The notes under the pieces are model-generated. The model was not told where the DNA came from. It searched no databases and saw only the letters and a list, made by a program, of their open reading frames with translations. Shown here piece after piece: positions 1 to 5,452 of a stretch of 7,681 nucleotides of DNA. A program made the position numbers and the translations under genes. The stretch's first letter is position 1; each line of letters starts with the position of its first letter. Source of the stretch: Candidatus Dormiibacterota bacterium (GTDB lineage: Bacteria > Chloroflexota > Dormibacteria > Aeolococcales > Aeolococcaceae); the NCBI GenBank assembly GCA_003136295.1, contig PLDZ01000004.1:1-7681 (forward strand). The letters run 5' to 3'.

Positions 1-341
1 ATAGCGCTTACAGTTTTGACGGCGATCGACCGTGTTGAAGTCCGGCAGATACTTGACACAGTGGACCTATCTCGGTGTCACCGCGCGACCCCCGAGACTC
101 AATGGCCAAGCTCTTGTTCTATGGGATCGGGAGACATCAAGCTGATTGAGCCCGGTGGATCGAAGAGCCGCTACCTAGATATGTCGGGAGTGACAAATGG
201 CGACTGCCCGAGTGGCTCGCCCAGCGGTCATGATGGAGGTCGTCGCCTGACATCTGCAGTCGCCATCATCGAGCCCTGTTGACGCGCGAGGCTCGTACAT
301 AGAGACTTGGCAATCGCCGACCACCATGGAGGAACCGTTTG
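1..341. other. Left-edge region with no supportable gene
   Basis: I see no recognisable gene here. One plus-strand frame is open from base 1 to the TGA at 280-282, but its translation (rich in Ser, Gly and Pro, no motif) looks non-coding. A second plus frame, open from about base 20 to the TGA at 143-145, reads more like protein, with hydrophobic/aromatic stretches such as LTQWTYLGV followed by LVLWDRETSS. It could be the C-terminal tail of a gene cut or frameshifted near the left edge, but I cannot name a family. A TTGACA lies at 53-58, but no -10 hexamer sits 16-18 bases after it. The segment also holds the inverted repeat at 197-266 listed separately. Confidence 0.4.
197..266. repeat. 11-bp perfect inverted repeat, 48-nt spacer
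   Basis: ATGGCGACTGC at 197-207 is exactly complementary to GCAGTCGCCAT at 256-266. The arms stop matching immediately outside and inside. It lies 76-145 bases upstream of the SnoaL-like start at 342, so it could form a long stem in a leader transcript, act as a spaced operator, or be a relic of duplicated sequence. No transposase or target duplication accompanies it. Confidence 0.5.
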
Positions 342-726
342 ATGCCAGGCGAACTGAGTAGTGTCGCAACCGACTTCTTCGCGGCGCTTGATGCGTTGGA
401 TGCTGATCGGATGAGGCAGATGTTGACGGAGGACGTCCAGAGTGTCGACGAGGGCTCGCGACGCTGGCTGCGCGGCAGAGGCGACGTAGACAATTACCTC
501 CGCGAGCTGATGCCCGCGGTGCGTGATGTGGAAACGCAACTTCGAGATGCGGAGGAGCGCATTTGGGGGGACACAGGGGTACTGACCTGTTGGATCGACC
601 AGGACTACACGATGCACGGCACCCCGCAGCACATCTTCCGCTCCAACCACGCTGATCCTCCGTCGCGACGGCGGCGGCTGGAAGGTGGTGCTGTGGCATT
701 CCATCCCTCTTCCCGAGCAGGCCTAG
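342..726 (+). CDS. SnoaL/DUF4440-like (NTF2-fold) protein, frameshifted near its 3' end
   Basis: This is a small protein of the NTF2-like superfamily (SnoaL, DUF4440, ketosteroid-isomerase-like). The fold is a cone-shaped alpha+beta barrel that binds small hydrophobic ligands or catalyses isomerisation/hydrolysis; the substrate cannot be read from sequence. The start is the ATG at 342, preceded by GGAGGA (328-333) at 8 nt. The N-terminal helix (FFAALDALDADRMRQMLTEDV) and the middle strands (VLTCWIDQDYTMHG) are typical. After about residue 98 (near 631-637) the continuing frame becomes Arg/Pro-rich noise that runs to a TAG at 753-755. The frame one base later instead gives the expected last two strands, TLILRRDGGGWKVVLWHS, and stops at TAG 724-726. 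The restored protein would be about 127 aa, a normal family length. A one-base insertion, either a real mutation or a sequencing error, is the simplest explanation. The gene converges with the intact SnoaL-like gene at 875-1243. Confidence 0.72.
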
Positions 727-786
727 CCATACCGTTAGTCCGGAAGGACGTTTAGCTCGACTCGACCCAAAGTGAGCCGGCGAGTG

Positions 787-800
787 TCAACGAACGTTGA
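787..800. terminator. Short palindrome between convergent SnoaL-like genes
   Basis: TCAACG-AA-CGTTGA is a perfect 6-bp inverted repeat with a two-base centre, in the 148-bp gap between the convergent genes ending at 726 and 875. A folded form would have a loop of about four bases and no U-tract on either strand. A weak bidirectional terminator is one reading and a protein-binding palindrome another. A second tiny stem, GTCC-GGAA-GGAC, lies at 738-749. Confidence 0.25.
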
Positions 801-874
801 GAGACTGGAGGCTTGAGGGATAGGGCATGTCGGGCGAACGAGGTGTAGTGCCTCTAGCCGGGAATAATCGAGGG

Positions 875-1243
875 TCAGCCGAGTCGGCGAAGTCCGTCGG
901 TGATGTCCGCTTCGACGAGGATTTTCAGCGCTCCGTCGTGCTGGCGCTGAAAGACAACGACGTACTTTCCCTGCTCGGTCGGAGTTGCGTAGTGACCGAC
1001 ATCGACGACGAGGTCGCCGTCCTCGAAAACGTCGACGCTGTCGAACTTGATCGTGATGGGACCATCCTTCAGCGCTTTGTCGTAGACCGCGGCGACGGCT
1101 TGATGACCCTGGAGCATCGGGGTGTCGGAGAAGCAAAGCCTGGCGTCATGCGTATCGAGACCGATCATCCGGTCGACGTCCCGGTCCGCCAGGGCCTGAG
1201 CGTATTCGTTGTTGATCGCGTCGACGTCGTCTCGGGTCGTCAT
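875..1243 (-). CDS. SnoaL-like / DUF4440 NTF2-fold protein
   Basis: This 122-residue protein belongs to the SnoaL/DUF4440/SgcJ-like group of the NTF2 superfamily. The N-terminal helix (residues 4-21, INNEYAQALADRDVDRM) ends in the usual loop before LCFSDTPMLQGHQAV, where a ligand or dimer pocket is built. Later come the paired strands DLVVDVGHYATPTEQGKYVVVFQRQHDGALKILVEAD, with the family pattern of a final strand reading W/LKI-x-x-x-D. The start is the ATG at 1243, with GGAGGA directly upstream at a short spacing of about 3 nt. It lies 122 bp downstream of the DUF427 gene on the same strand, so it may be the last gene of the sigma-factor operon or have its own promoter in that gap. The exact ligand or reaction is unknown. 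Length is normal and no defect is seen. Confidence 0.82.
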   Translation of the reverse strand: MTTRDDVDAINNEYAQALADRDVDRMIGLDTHDARLCFSDTPMLQGHQAVAAVYDKALKDGPITIKFDSVDVFEDGDLVVDVGHYATPTEQGKYVVVFQRQHDGALKILVEADITDGLRRLG

Positions 1244-1365
1244 TCACTCCTCCAGCGCCATGCGGATTGTGTTGCAGGCGTGAGGGTAAGGCACCCGGCA
1301 CATCGGACGTGATCGCGTCGGGCGTCGATGGTGATCCTCGCCGGCTCTCCGGATGACTGTTCGTG

Positions 1366-2133
1366 TTACTTAGAAAATTGCGTCGTCGGTCGAGGGCGGA
1401 GGGTGCCGTCGACACGGATGTCGACCCTCTCGTTGTAGAAAGCGATGAGCCCGGCGATGGGGAGGAGTTGGTGCGTCGGGAAGTCGTAGGTCCACGCCAC
1501 CTCGTGCCGCGTCGCTTCGCCTGTGCCGAGTGACCAGTAACCACTGGTTTGTCCCTTGTACGGGCAGGCGGTGACGGTGTCTGTTGCTATCAGGTGCTCG
1601 AAGTGCACCTCGGTCCGATTCAGGTAGTACCGCGTGGGCAGACCAGTCTCGAAAACGATGACCGGTGATGACGACTCAGCGAGGACCGTCCCGCCGGCTT
1701 CCACGCGGACGTGGCGTGTCGACCGCAGCGCATCGACCCGGGTATATGGGTTGCGGGGGTGGACGAAGACCTCCTCATCCTCCTCGAACCATGCGTCAAG
1801 GGCGTCCCAGTCGAAACGGGCGGTGCCCGCCAAGCTGCTCGGTGCCTCCGGCGTGAGAATCCGCACCGAGCGCGGACGATTCGTTCCGCCGACCTGCAGT
1901 CCGTGGAGTTGTGCCGTCCCATTTGGCCCCTGAGCCGTTGCCTTCTCGTCGACGAGCAGGAGCGGGTTCACGTCCGCAACCGGTATGTAGTACTGGGGAT
2001 AGTTGGGCGACTCCCACACGTACTGCGCTCGAATGGTATCGAGCACCACCTCGCCGGCGAGGACGGCGCGGATCCGTCGAGGTACCGGCTCGATGTGGTC
2101 GATGGGAACGATCACCTGCGGGTAGTCACGCAT
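1366..2133 (-). CDS. DUF427 family protein with two tandem domains
   Basis: This 255-residue protein carries two DUF427 (Pfam NTP_transf_9) units. The family is widespread in actinobacteria and proteobacteria; its biochemical role is unproven and the nucleotidyltransferase name is only a fold inference. The first unit covers about residues 18-130 (PRRIRAVLAGEVVLDTIRA, then YPQYYIPVADV and later EEVFVHPRNPYTRVDAL). The second covers 141-243 (HVRVEAGGTVLAESSSPVIV, LPTRYYLN, then the hallmark ACPYKGQTSGYW at 189-200 and DFPTHQLLPIAGLIAFYNE). I chose the ATG at 2131-2133 because a GAGGGGG ribosome site lies a few bases upstream. An in-frame ATG at 2155-2157 (8 residues longer) has GGAGG about 14 nt away, which is too far. 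Longer readings would overlap the anti-sigma gene and are Arg/Pro-rich noise. The gene starts 46 bp after the anti-sigma stop and is probably co-transcribed, which hints at a stress-response role. Confidence 0.85.
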   Translation of the reverse strand: MRDYPQVIVPIDHIEPVPRRIRAVLAGEVVLDTIRAQYVWESPNYPQYYIPVADVNPLLLVDEKATAQGPNGTAQLHGLQVGGTNRPRSVRILTPEAPSSLAGTARFDWDALDAWFEEDEEVFVHPRNPYTRVDALRSTRHVRVEAGGTVLAESSSPVIVFETGLPTRYYLNRTEVHFEHLIATDTVTACPYKGQTSGYWSLGTGEATRHEVAWTYDFPTHQLLPIAGLIAFYNERVDIRVDGTLRPRPTTQFSK

Positions 2134-2179
2134 CAGATCCCCCTCGGTGTTCAGCATGCTGCGGTGTGGAACCTCCGGC

Positions 2180-2401
2180 TCAGGTCGCGGGAGGCGCGAT
2201 CGCCGCCAGCAACCCCTCGAAGTCCTCCGCGCATGGGCCGCAAGCGCGCAGATGTGCGGCGATCCCCGCGTATCGTGAGGCCGTGGCCGGGTCGGCGGCC
2301 ACCAACTCGACGTAGACGTGCATCCATCCCATCGCCTCCTCGCATCCCACATCCTGGGGATCGGTCTGCAGGAAGCGATCCAGGGCCGACTGGCCGTTCA
2401 C
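2180..2401 (-). CDS. Putative soluble zinc-type anti-sigma factor
   Basis: This 73-residue protein is read directly after the ECF sigma factor. Its GTG start overlaps the sigma-factor TGA (GTGA at 2398-2401), so translation is probably coupled, helped by a GAGG five bases upstream of the GTG. The motif H50-x3-C54-x2-C57 (HLRACGPC) is the signature of ZAS-type (zinc-binding) anti-sigma factors; C20 or H28 could supply a fourth metal ligand. No transmembrane segment follows, so it should be cytoplasmic, like the RsrA type, and could sense thiol oxidation or metal status directly. The protein ends about 16 residues after the zinc motif, shorter than most characterised ZAS proteins. By family knowledge it would hold the sigma factor inactive until the zinc site is oxidised. 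The role comes from motif plus position; the overall sequence is not recognised beyond the zinc motif. Confidence 0.78.
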   Translation of the reverse strand: MNGQSALDRFLQTDPQDVGCEEAMGWMHVYVELVAADPATASRYAGIAAHLRACGPCAEDFEGLLAAIAPPAT

Positions 2402-3072
2402 GCTCGCCTCGACGTGTTGTTGTCCAGATACCCATTAGCGACGAGCGCTGCCCGTAACTTACGTCGAGCGTCGAACAGGGCCTTGTAAATGGCGTTTCGG
2501 TTCGAGCCGAGCTCGGCGGCGAGCGCGTCGACGGGGACTTCATTGAGCACGATCGAGACGAAGATCCGACGTTGCCGATTGGTCAGGACCGTGTCTATCA
2601 GCCGGCGCAAGGCGGCCACGAGCTCTTGCCACTCTGCCTCTTGGGCGGGGTCGAGGGCCAGCCGATTCGGGAGCTGCTCCCAGTGCTCTGCGTCAATCGG
2701 CGCGGCCGGGTTGCGCCAGAAGTGACGGCCGATCTTCGTCGAGACCTCGAACATCACGAACTTGTACGCCCAGGTGGTGAAGCGGCTATCGCCTCGGAAC
2801 TGCCCGATCTTCGCGATGATGGCCATCAGCGCGTCGTTTGCCGCCTGGTGCGCGATGTCATCGAGCTCGGGTCCGCTGATCTTCAGCCGGCCGCTACGCC
2901 GCTGTACTTCGCTGCGAGCGATGCGCAACAGCAGAGCGTGGAGTCGGATCTGCGCAGCATCGCTCTCGGTGGGGCTGCCGCCGAGAGAGCGGAGCCACGC
3001 GGCAGAATCCGGATCCAGCGCTGCATCTAACGTCGCGCATCCGCCGCGTGCGGTCGGCTCCGCTGGCTCCAT
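2398..3072 (-). CDS. ECF-type RNA polymerase sigma-70 factor
   Basis: This is a 224-residue alternative sigma factor of the extracytoplasmic-function class (group 4). It lacks region 3 and directs RNA polymerase to a small stress regulon. Region 2 spans about residues 43-121, with the core-binding and -10 recognition helices (ELDDIAHQAANDALMAI, then FRGDSRFTTWAYKFVMFEV at 92-110). Region 4 spans about 150-212, with a helix-turn-helix (VPVDALAAELGSNRNAIYKA, 179-198) and the closing helix FDARRKLRAAL. A longer than usual N-terminal arm (about 40 residues) precedes region 2. The start is the ATG at 3070-3072: a TAGAAT hexamer ends six bases upstream and no ribosome site is present, so the mRNA is probably leaderless. 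A zinc-type anti-sigma gene follows with a 4-base overlap. The ECF subgroup is not assigned. Confidence 0.93.
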   Translation of the reverse strand: MEPAEPTARGGCATLDAALDPDSAAWLRSLGGSPTESDAAQIRLHALLLRIARSEVQRRSGRLKISGPELDDIAHQAANDALMAIIAKIGQFRGDSRFTTWAYKFVMFEVSTKIGRHFWRNPAAPIDAEHWEQLPNRLALDPAQEAEWQELVAALRRLIDTVLTNRQRRIFVSIVLNEVPVDALAAELGSNRNAIYKALFDARRKLRAALVANGYLDNNTSRRA

Positions 3073-3078
3073 GAGCCG

Positions 3079-3084
3079 ATTCTA
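3079..3084 (-). promoter_or_regulatory. Candidate -10 element of a leaderless sigma-factor promoter
   Basis: On the minus strand TAGAAT (fits TANNNT) ends six bases before the sigma-factor ATG, the spacing expected if transcription starts at or next to the start codon. No ribosome site precedes that ATG, which agrees. I see no convincing TTGACA-like -35 at 16-18 bases, so the upstream contact may be degenerate or made by another factor. The divergent gap to the dehydrogenase start is only 128 bp and must hold both promoters. Confidence 0.5.
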
Positions 3085-3200
3085 GGGAGCCCGGCGACTC
3101 ATCCGCTTCGGCGCTCGGTTGATGGATCGGGCTCCCCAATGCCCCGACCGACTGAGGCCCACGAGGTAAGACTCGAGGCCGACGCCGCCACCAACCACAC

Positions 3201-3965
3201 ATGAGCATCTCGTTGGAGGGTAAGACCGCGCTGGTCACCGGAGCGGGACGAGGCATCGGGCGTGAAGTTGCACTGCAGCTCGCCGGTGCCGGCGTGACGG
3301 TTGCCCTGGTCGCGCGTTCACGAGACGAGCTCGACGAGACAGCTCATCGGGTGCGCGCACTCGGTCGAGCTGCATTCGTTGCCCCGGCGGATCTCGGCAA
3401 GCTGGACGACCTTCAGCGAGCCGTGCGACGCGCAAACGACGAGCTCGGTGCGGTGGACATCCTTGTCAACAACGCTGCGGTCGTCTGGCCGCTCGGTGCC
3501 AGCGCCACTGTCGAGCCAGGCGAGTGGGCGGCGGCAATCGCAATCAACCTGGTTGCCGTCGCAGCGCTGAGCTTCGCGCTGCTCCCGGCCATGGTCGAAC
3601 GAGGATGGGGACGCATCGTCAACGTGTCGAGCGCCATCGCCGAACATCCCGGCGCCATGATCGGTGCCAACGCTTACGCGACCGGCAAGGCCGCCCTCGA
3701 AGCCCACACGCTCAACCTGGCCGCCGAACTCGCCGGAAGTGGCGTCACTGTCAATGCCTTCCGACCCGGATCGGTCGACACCGCCATGCCCGCGTGGATC
3801 CGGGGCCAGGATCCAGCACGAATCGGGGCTCCACTGCACCAGCGGTTCGCGCGCTCGTATGCCGAAGGCCTACTGATCTCCCCCGAACAGCCTGCCCGGT
3901 CTCTGCTCATGCACCTGCAACGTGACACCACTGGAGAGATTTGGGATGTGTCTGACACCACCTGA
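3201..3965 (+). CDS. Short-chain dehydrogenase/reductase (SDR family, classical)
   Basis: This is a 254-residue NAD(P)-dependent oxidoreductase with a single Rossmann domain, the normal length for classical SDRs. Visible motifs are the cofactor loop TGAGRGIG (13-20), an Arg at 39 after the second strand (ALVARS) that suggests NADPH preference, NNAA (90-93), the catalytic Asn in INLVAV (116), the Ser of VNVSS (143/144) and the catalytic YATGK (Tyr159, Lys163). PGSVDT (189-194) is the usual cofactor-contact loop. The substrate is a small carbonyl or alcohol, not determinable from sequence. The spacing from Ser to Tyr is about two residues longer than typical. The ATG start gives the standard N-terminus (LEGKTALVTG), but no ribosome site is visible before it. 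The gene heads a plus-strand cluster with the peroxiredoxin-like gene 24 bp downstream and diverges from the sigma operon. Confidence 0.92.
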   Translation: MSISLEGKTALVTGAGRGIGREVALQLAGAGVTVALVARSRDELDETAHRVRALGRAAFVAPADLGKLDDLQRAVRRANDELGAVDILVNNAAVVWPLGASATVEPGEWAAAIAINLVAVAALSFALLPAMVERGWGRIVNVSSAIAEHPGAMIGANAYATGKAALEAHTLNLAAELAGSGVTVNAFRPGSVDTAMPAWIRGQDPARIGAPLHQRFARSYAEGLLISPEQPARSLLMHLQRDTTGEIWDVSDTT

Positions 3966-3989
3966 CCACACCGCAAGGAGACCCCGCAC

Positions 3990-4475
3990 ATGACTCTGCT
4001 GCATCCAGGCGACGCATTCCCTTCTCTCACCGTGATGCCGGTCGGCGCGGCAGCGCTCCAGCTTCCGGACGCGTTCGCTGGCCATTTCACTGCAGTGTTG
4101 TTCTACCGAGGATCCTGGTGTCCATACTGCAACGGCCAGCTGCGGGCCTTCGCTCGAGCTCACGACAGTCTTGCTGACGTGGACGCGAAGGTGGTCGCCC
4201 TCTCGGTCGATGACGAGAGCACGACCCAAGCATTGATCGCAAAGCACGGCCTCAACTTCCCCGTCGGATACAGCGCCGACGCCGAGGCCATCGCAGAGGT
4301 GACCGGGGCGTTTGTCAACCCCGACCCCATATATCTGCAATCCCCGGGGTTCGTGCTCGACCCCGGTGGACGCGTCGTCGTGAGCGTCTACTCGAGCGGC
4401 GCCATCGGGCGGCTCGTCCCCGAGGATGTTGTGGGCTTGATCCGCTACCTGCGCGACCATGCCGCTGCGGCATAA
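3990..4475 (+). CDS. AhpC/TSA-family peroxiredoxin-like thiol oxidoreductase
   Basis: This 161-residue cytoplasmic thioredoxin-fold protein belongs to the AhpC/TSA-redoxin superfamily. It has the N-terminal strand-loop PGDAFPSLTVMPVG, the core strand AVLFYRGSWCPYC (active-site Cys44 and Cys47 in WCPYC), helix NGQLRAFARAHDSLAD, strand VVALSVDD, FPVGYSAD and the final FVLDPGGRVVVSVYS. Members reduce peroxides or act as disulfide reductases. The CxxC arrangement replaces the classical TxxC of 2-Cys peroxiredoxins and points to the PRX_like subgroup. It starts with ATG preceded by AAGGAG (3975-3980) at 9 nt, 24 bp after the dehydrogenase stop, so the two are almost certainly co-transcribed. There is no signal peptide. 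A partner reductase is not present in the window. Confidence 0.88.
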   Translation: MTLLHPGDAFPSLTVMPVGAAALQLPDAFAGHFTAVLFYRGSWCPYCNGQLRAFARAHDSLADVDAKVVALSVDDESTTQALIAKHGLNFPVGYSADAEAIAEVTGAFVNPDPIYLQSPGFVLDPGGRVVVSVYSSGAIGRLVPEDVVGLIRYLRDHAAAA

Positions 4476-4490
4476 CACCGCTTCGGACGA

Positions 4491-4616
4491 ATGAGCAAGC
4501 CGTGGGATCTTCATCATCGCCTGCGACGCTGCAATGCACGCGGCGGCCCGCTGACGCCAAGTGACCAAGATGCCGCCGAGGACCGTTGCACGAGAGAACT
4601 CAACGAGCCGAAATGA
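4491..4616 (+). CDS. Possible 41-residue small protein (uncertain)
   Basis: An ATG 15 bp after the peroxiredoxin stop opens a 41-codon frame (begins MSKPWDLHHRLRR, ends TRELNEPK). Its TGA overlaps the ATG of the following peroxiredoxin remnant (ATGA at 4613-4616). The highly basic then acidic composition shows no known domain, and only a weak GGA precedes the start. It may be a translated short frame coupled to the next gene, a relic of the sequence lost from that gene, or chance. I do not recognise it. Confidence 0.22.
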   Translation: MSKPWDLHHRLRRCNARGGPLTPSDQDAAEDRCTRELNEPK

Positions 4617-4846
4617 CCGCTGCCACCATCGCTGAGCAGGTCAGCACCATTAACGCCGGCGCGCAGCTTCACTTCGGTCTGGACCTCACCACCGTCAATG
4701 CCGACGGCACCATCGCCATCCCTATGCCCGCCACCGTTATCATCGACGCCGACCGCGTCATTCGCTGGATAGGCGTTCGCCCCGACTGTTCCACCCGCCC
4801 CGAACCAGTTGACATCGTGGACGCGCACGATGCTGCCGGCCTCTGA
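4613..4846 (+). pseudogene. Internally deleted peroxiredoxin-like (AhpC/TSA) gene remnant
   Basis: This 77-codon frame joins what looks like the N-terminal helix of a PRX-like2 protein (MTAATIAEQVSTINAGAQL) to the family's C-terminal part (GLDLTTVNADGTIAIPMPA, VIIDADRVIRWIGVRPD, STRPEPVDIVDA). Intact members are about 200 residues and have a WCPYC-type catalytic core between those parts; here about 130 residues, including all active-site cysteines, are missing. The junction lies near residue 20 (about base 4670). The product could not catalyse thiol chemistry. An in-frame ATG at 4586 would add nine unrelated residues; 4613 gives the family-like start but has no good ribosome site. It sits between the intact peroxiredoxin-like gene and the ABM gene, so the ancestral cluster probably carried two such enzymes. 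Assignment rests on recognised C-terminal motifs. Confidence 0.6.
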
Positions 4847-4874
4847 ACGTTGACCCGACCACAAGGAGCAGGAC

Positions 4875-5171
4875 ATGACGATACGACTTGGCGTGCTCGC
4901 CCTTCTCGAAGCTAAGCCCGGTAAGGGCGATGAGCTCGGCGCCTTCCTCGGGGGCGGTCGGGCTCTCGCGGCGGCGGAACCCGGAACCGTGACCTGGTAT
5001 GCGTTCAAGATCAGCAACGCCAGCTACGGGATCTTCGATACCTTCGAAACCGACGACGCCCGACAAGCCCACCTGAACGGCGAGATCCCCCGAGCCCTCG
5101 CCCAGGTCGGACCGGACTTGCTCGCCCAGGACCCCGACATTCGCCTCGTCGACGTCATCGCCGTCAAATAG
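4875..5171 (+). CDS. Antibiotic biosynthesis monooxygenase (ABM)-domain protein, YgiN-like
   Basis: This 98-residue dimeric alpha/beta-barrel (ferredoxin-like) protein covers exactly one ABM domain. Conserved features are the first strand LGVLALLEAKPGKGDEL, the AEPGTVTWYAFKI strand pair (residues 34-46), YGIFDTFETDDARQAHLNGEIPRAL (51-75) with the family His at 66, and the closing DIRLVDVIAVK. Cofactor-free members oxidise quinols or polyketide-like aromatics; others are only binding proteins, and the substrate here is unknown. The ATG has an excellent AAGGAG (4863-4868) at 6 nt. It follows the dehydrogenase/peroxiredoxin genes in the same direction, a grouping consistent with quinone, aldehyde or peroxide detoxification. 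It is intact, with normal length. Confidence 0.87.
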   Translation: MTIRLGVLALLEAKPGKGDELGAFLGGGRALAAAEPGTVTWYAFKISNASYGIFDTFETDDARQAHLNGEIPRALAQVGPDLLAQDPDIRLVDVIAVK

Positions 5172-5210
5172 CTCAATGTCCTCGTTCAGGCTGATGAAGG
5201 GGGCCGGCCG

Positions 5211-5402
5211 TCAAGCCAGTCGCATCTTCCATACCGCGGGGTGCTTTACATAACGGACTGGGACGGAGACACCCTCCACGCCTTCGGCCTTTAGCACCGG
5301 AGGCGTGACCTGGCAGCCGGGCTTCAGACACCGGATAATGTCTCCTAAGCCTTTCGGCGGCCGGTGGTCCAGTAGGTCTCGCCGGGCAGCCGCCGCGACC
5401 AC
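5211..5402 (-). CDS. Possible 63-residue hypothetical protein (doubtful)
   Basis: A GTG at 5400-5402, with AGGA seven bases upstream, opens a 63-codon minus-strand frame ending at the TGA 5211-5213. The C-terminal half (VLKAEGVEGVSVPVRYVKHPAVWKMRLA) has plausible protein composition, but no family is recognised and codon use is less GC-biased at third positions than in neighbouring genes. It covers the structured segment at 5265-5345, so it may be an accident of that element. It would lie just downstream of the HD-GYP gene on the same strand. Confidence 0.2.
   Translation of the reverse strand: MVAAAARRDLLDHRPPKGLGDIIRCLKPGCQVTPPVLKAEGVEGVSVPVRYVKHPAVWKMRLA
5265..5358. other. Structured intergenic element (nested inverted repeats)
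   Basis: Between the convergent ABM and HD-GYP genes, GGAGACA (5265-5271) pairs perfectly with TGTCTCC (5339-5345). Inside lies the strong hairpin 5277-5307, and AGACA (5326-5330) can alternatively pair locally with TGTCT (5339-5343), competing with the outer stem. A further GCC-TTTC-GGC stem follows at 5349-5358. A closed multi-helix layout with two mutually exclusive pairings is compatible with a structured RNA, a composite terminator or a small mobile-element relic. No known riboswitch core is recognised. Confidence 0.4.
5277..5307. terminator. 11-bp hairpin between convergent genes, candidate bidirectional terminator
   Basis: CACGCCTTCGG (5277-5287) pairs with CCGGAGGCGTG (5297-5307) over 11 positions with a single G-U wobble, closing a 9-base loop. 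It lies about 105 bp after the ABM stop and about 145 bp after the HD-GYP stop on the other strand. There is no U-tract on either side, as is common for intrinsic terminators in high-GC actinobacteria. Confidence 0.45.
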
Positions 5403-5452
5403 ATTCAGTCCTGGGCCGGGATGCCTGGGCTGTCACGCGTCGATGAAAGGCG

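Noticed and set aside
53..58. TTGACA as a -35 promoter element
   Set aside because: No TANNNT hexamer occurs at 16-18 bases downstream; the nearest TATCTC is only about 10 bases away.
827..1312. Plus-strand frame of 161 codons opposite the intact SnoaL-like gene
   Set aside because: The minus-strand gene has a recognised fold, an ideal ribosome site and normal length; the plus frame has none of these.
2134..2352. N-terminal extension of the DUF427 protein
   Set aside because: It would overlap the anti-sigma gene over almost its whole length, reads as Trp/Arg/Pro-rich noise, and the ATG at 2131-2133 has a good ribosome site.
1711..2457. Long plus-strand open frame (248 codons) opposite the DUF427 and anti-sigma genes
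   Set aside because: Arg/Pro/Ser-rich translation without motifs; it lies wholly opposite two genes with clear domains and is an antisense consequence of high GC.
3870..4568. Minus-strand frame of 232 codons opposite the peroxiredoxin-like gene
   Set aside because: Covers a gene with clear catalytic motifs and has no domain of its own.
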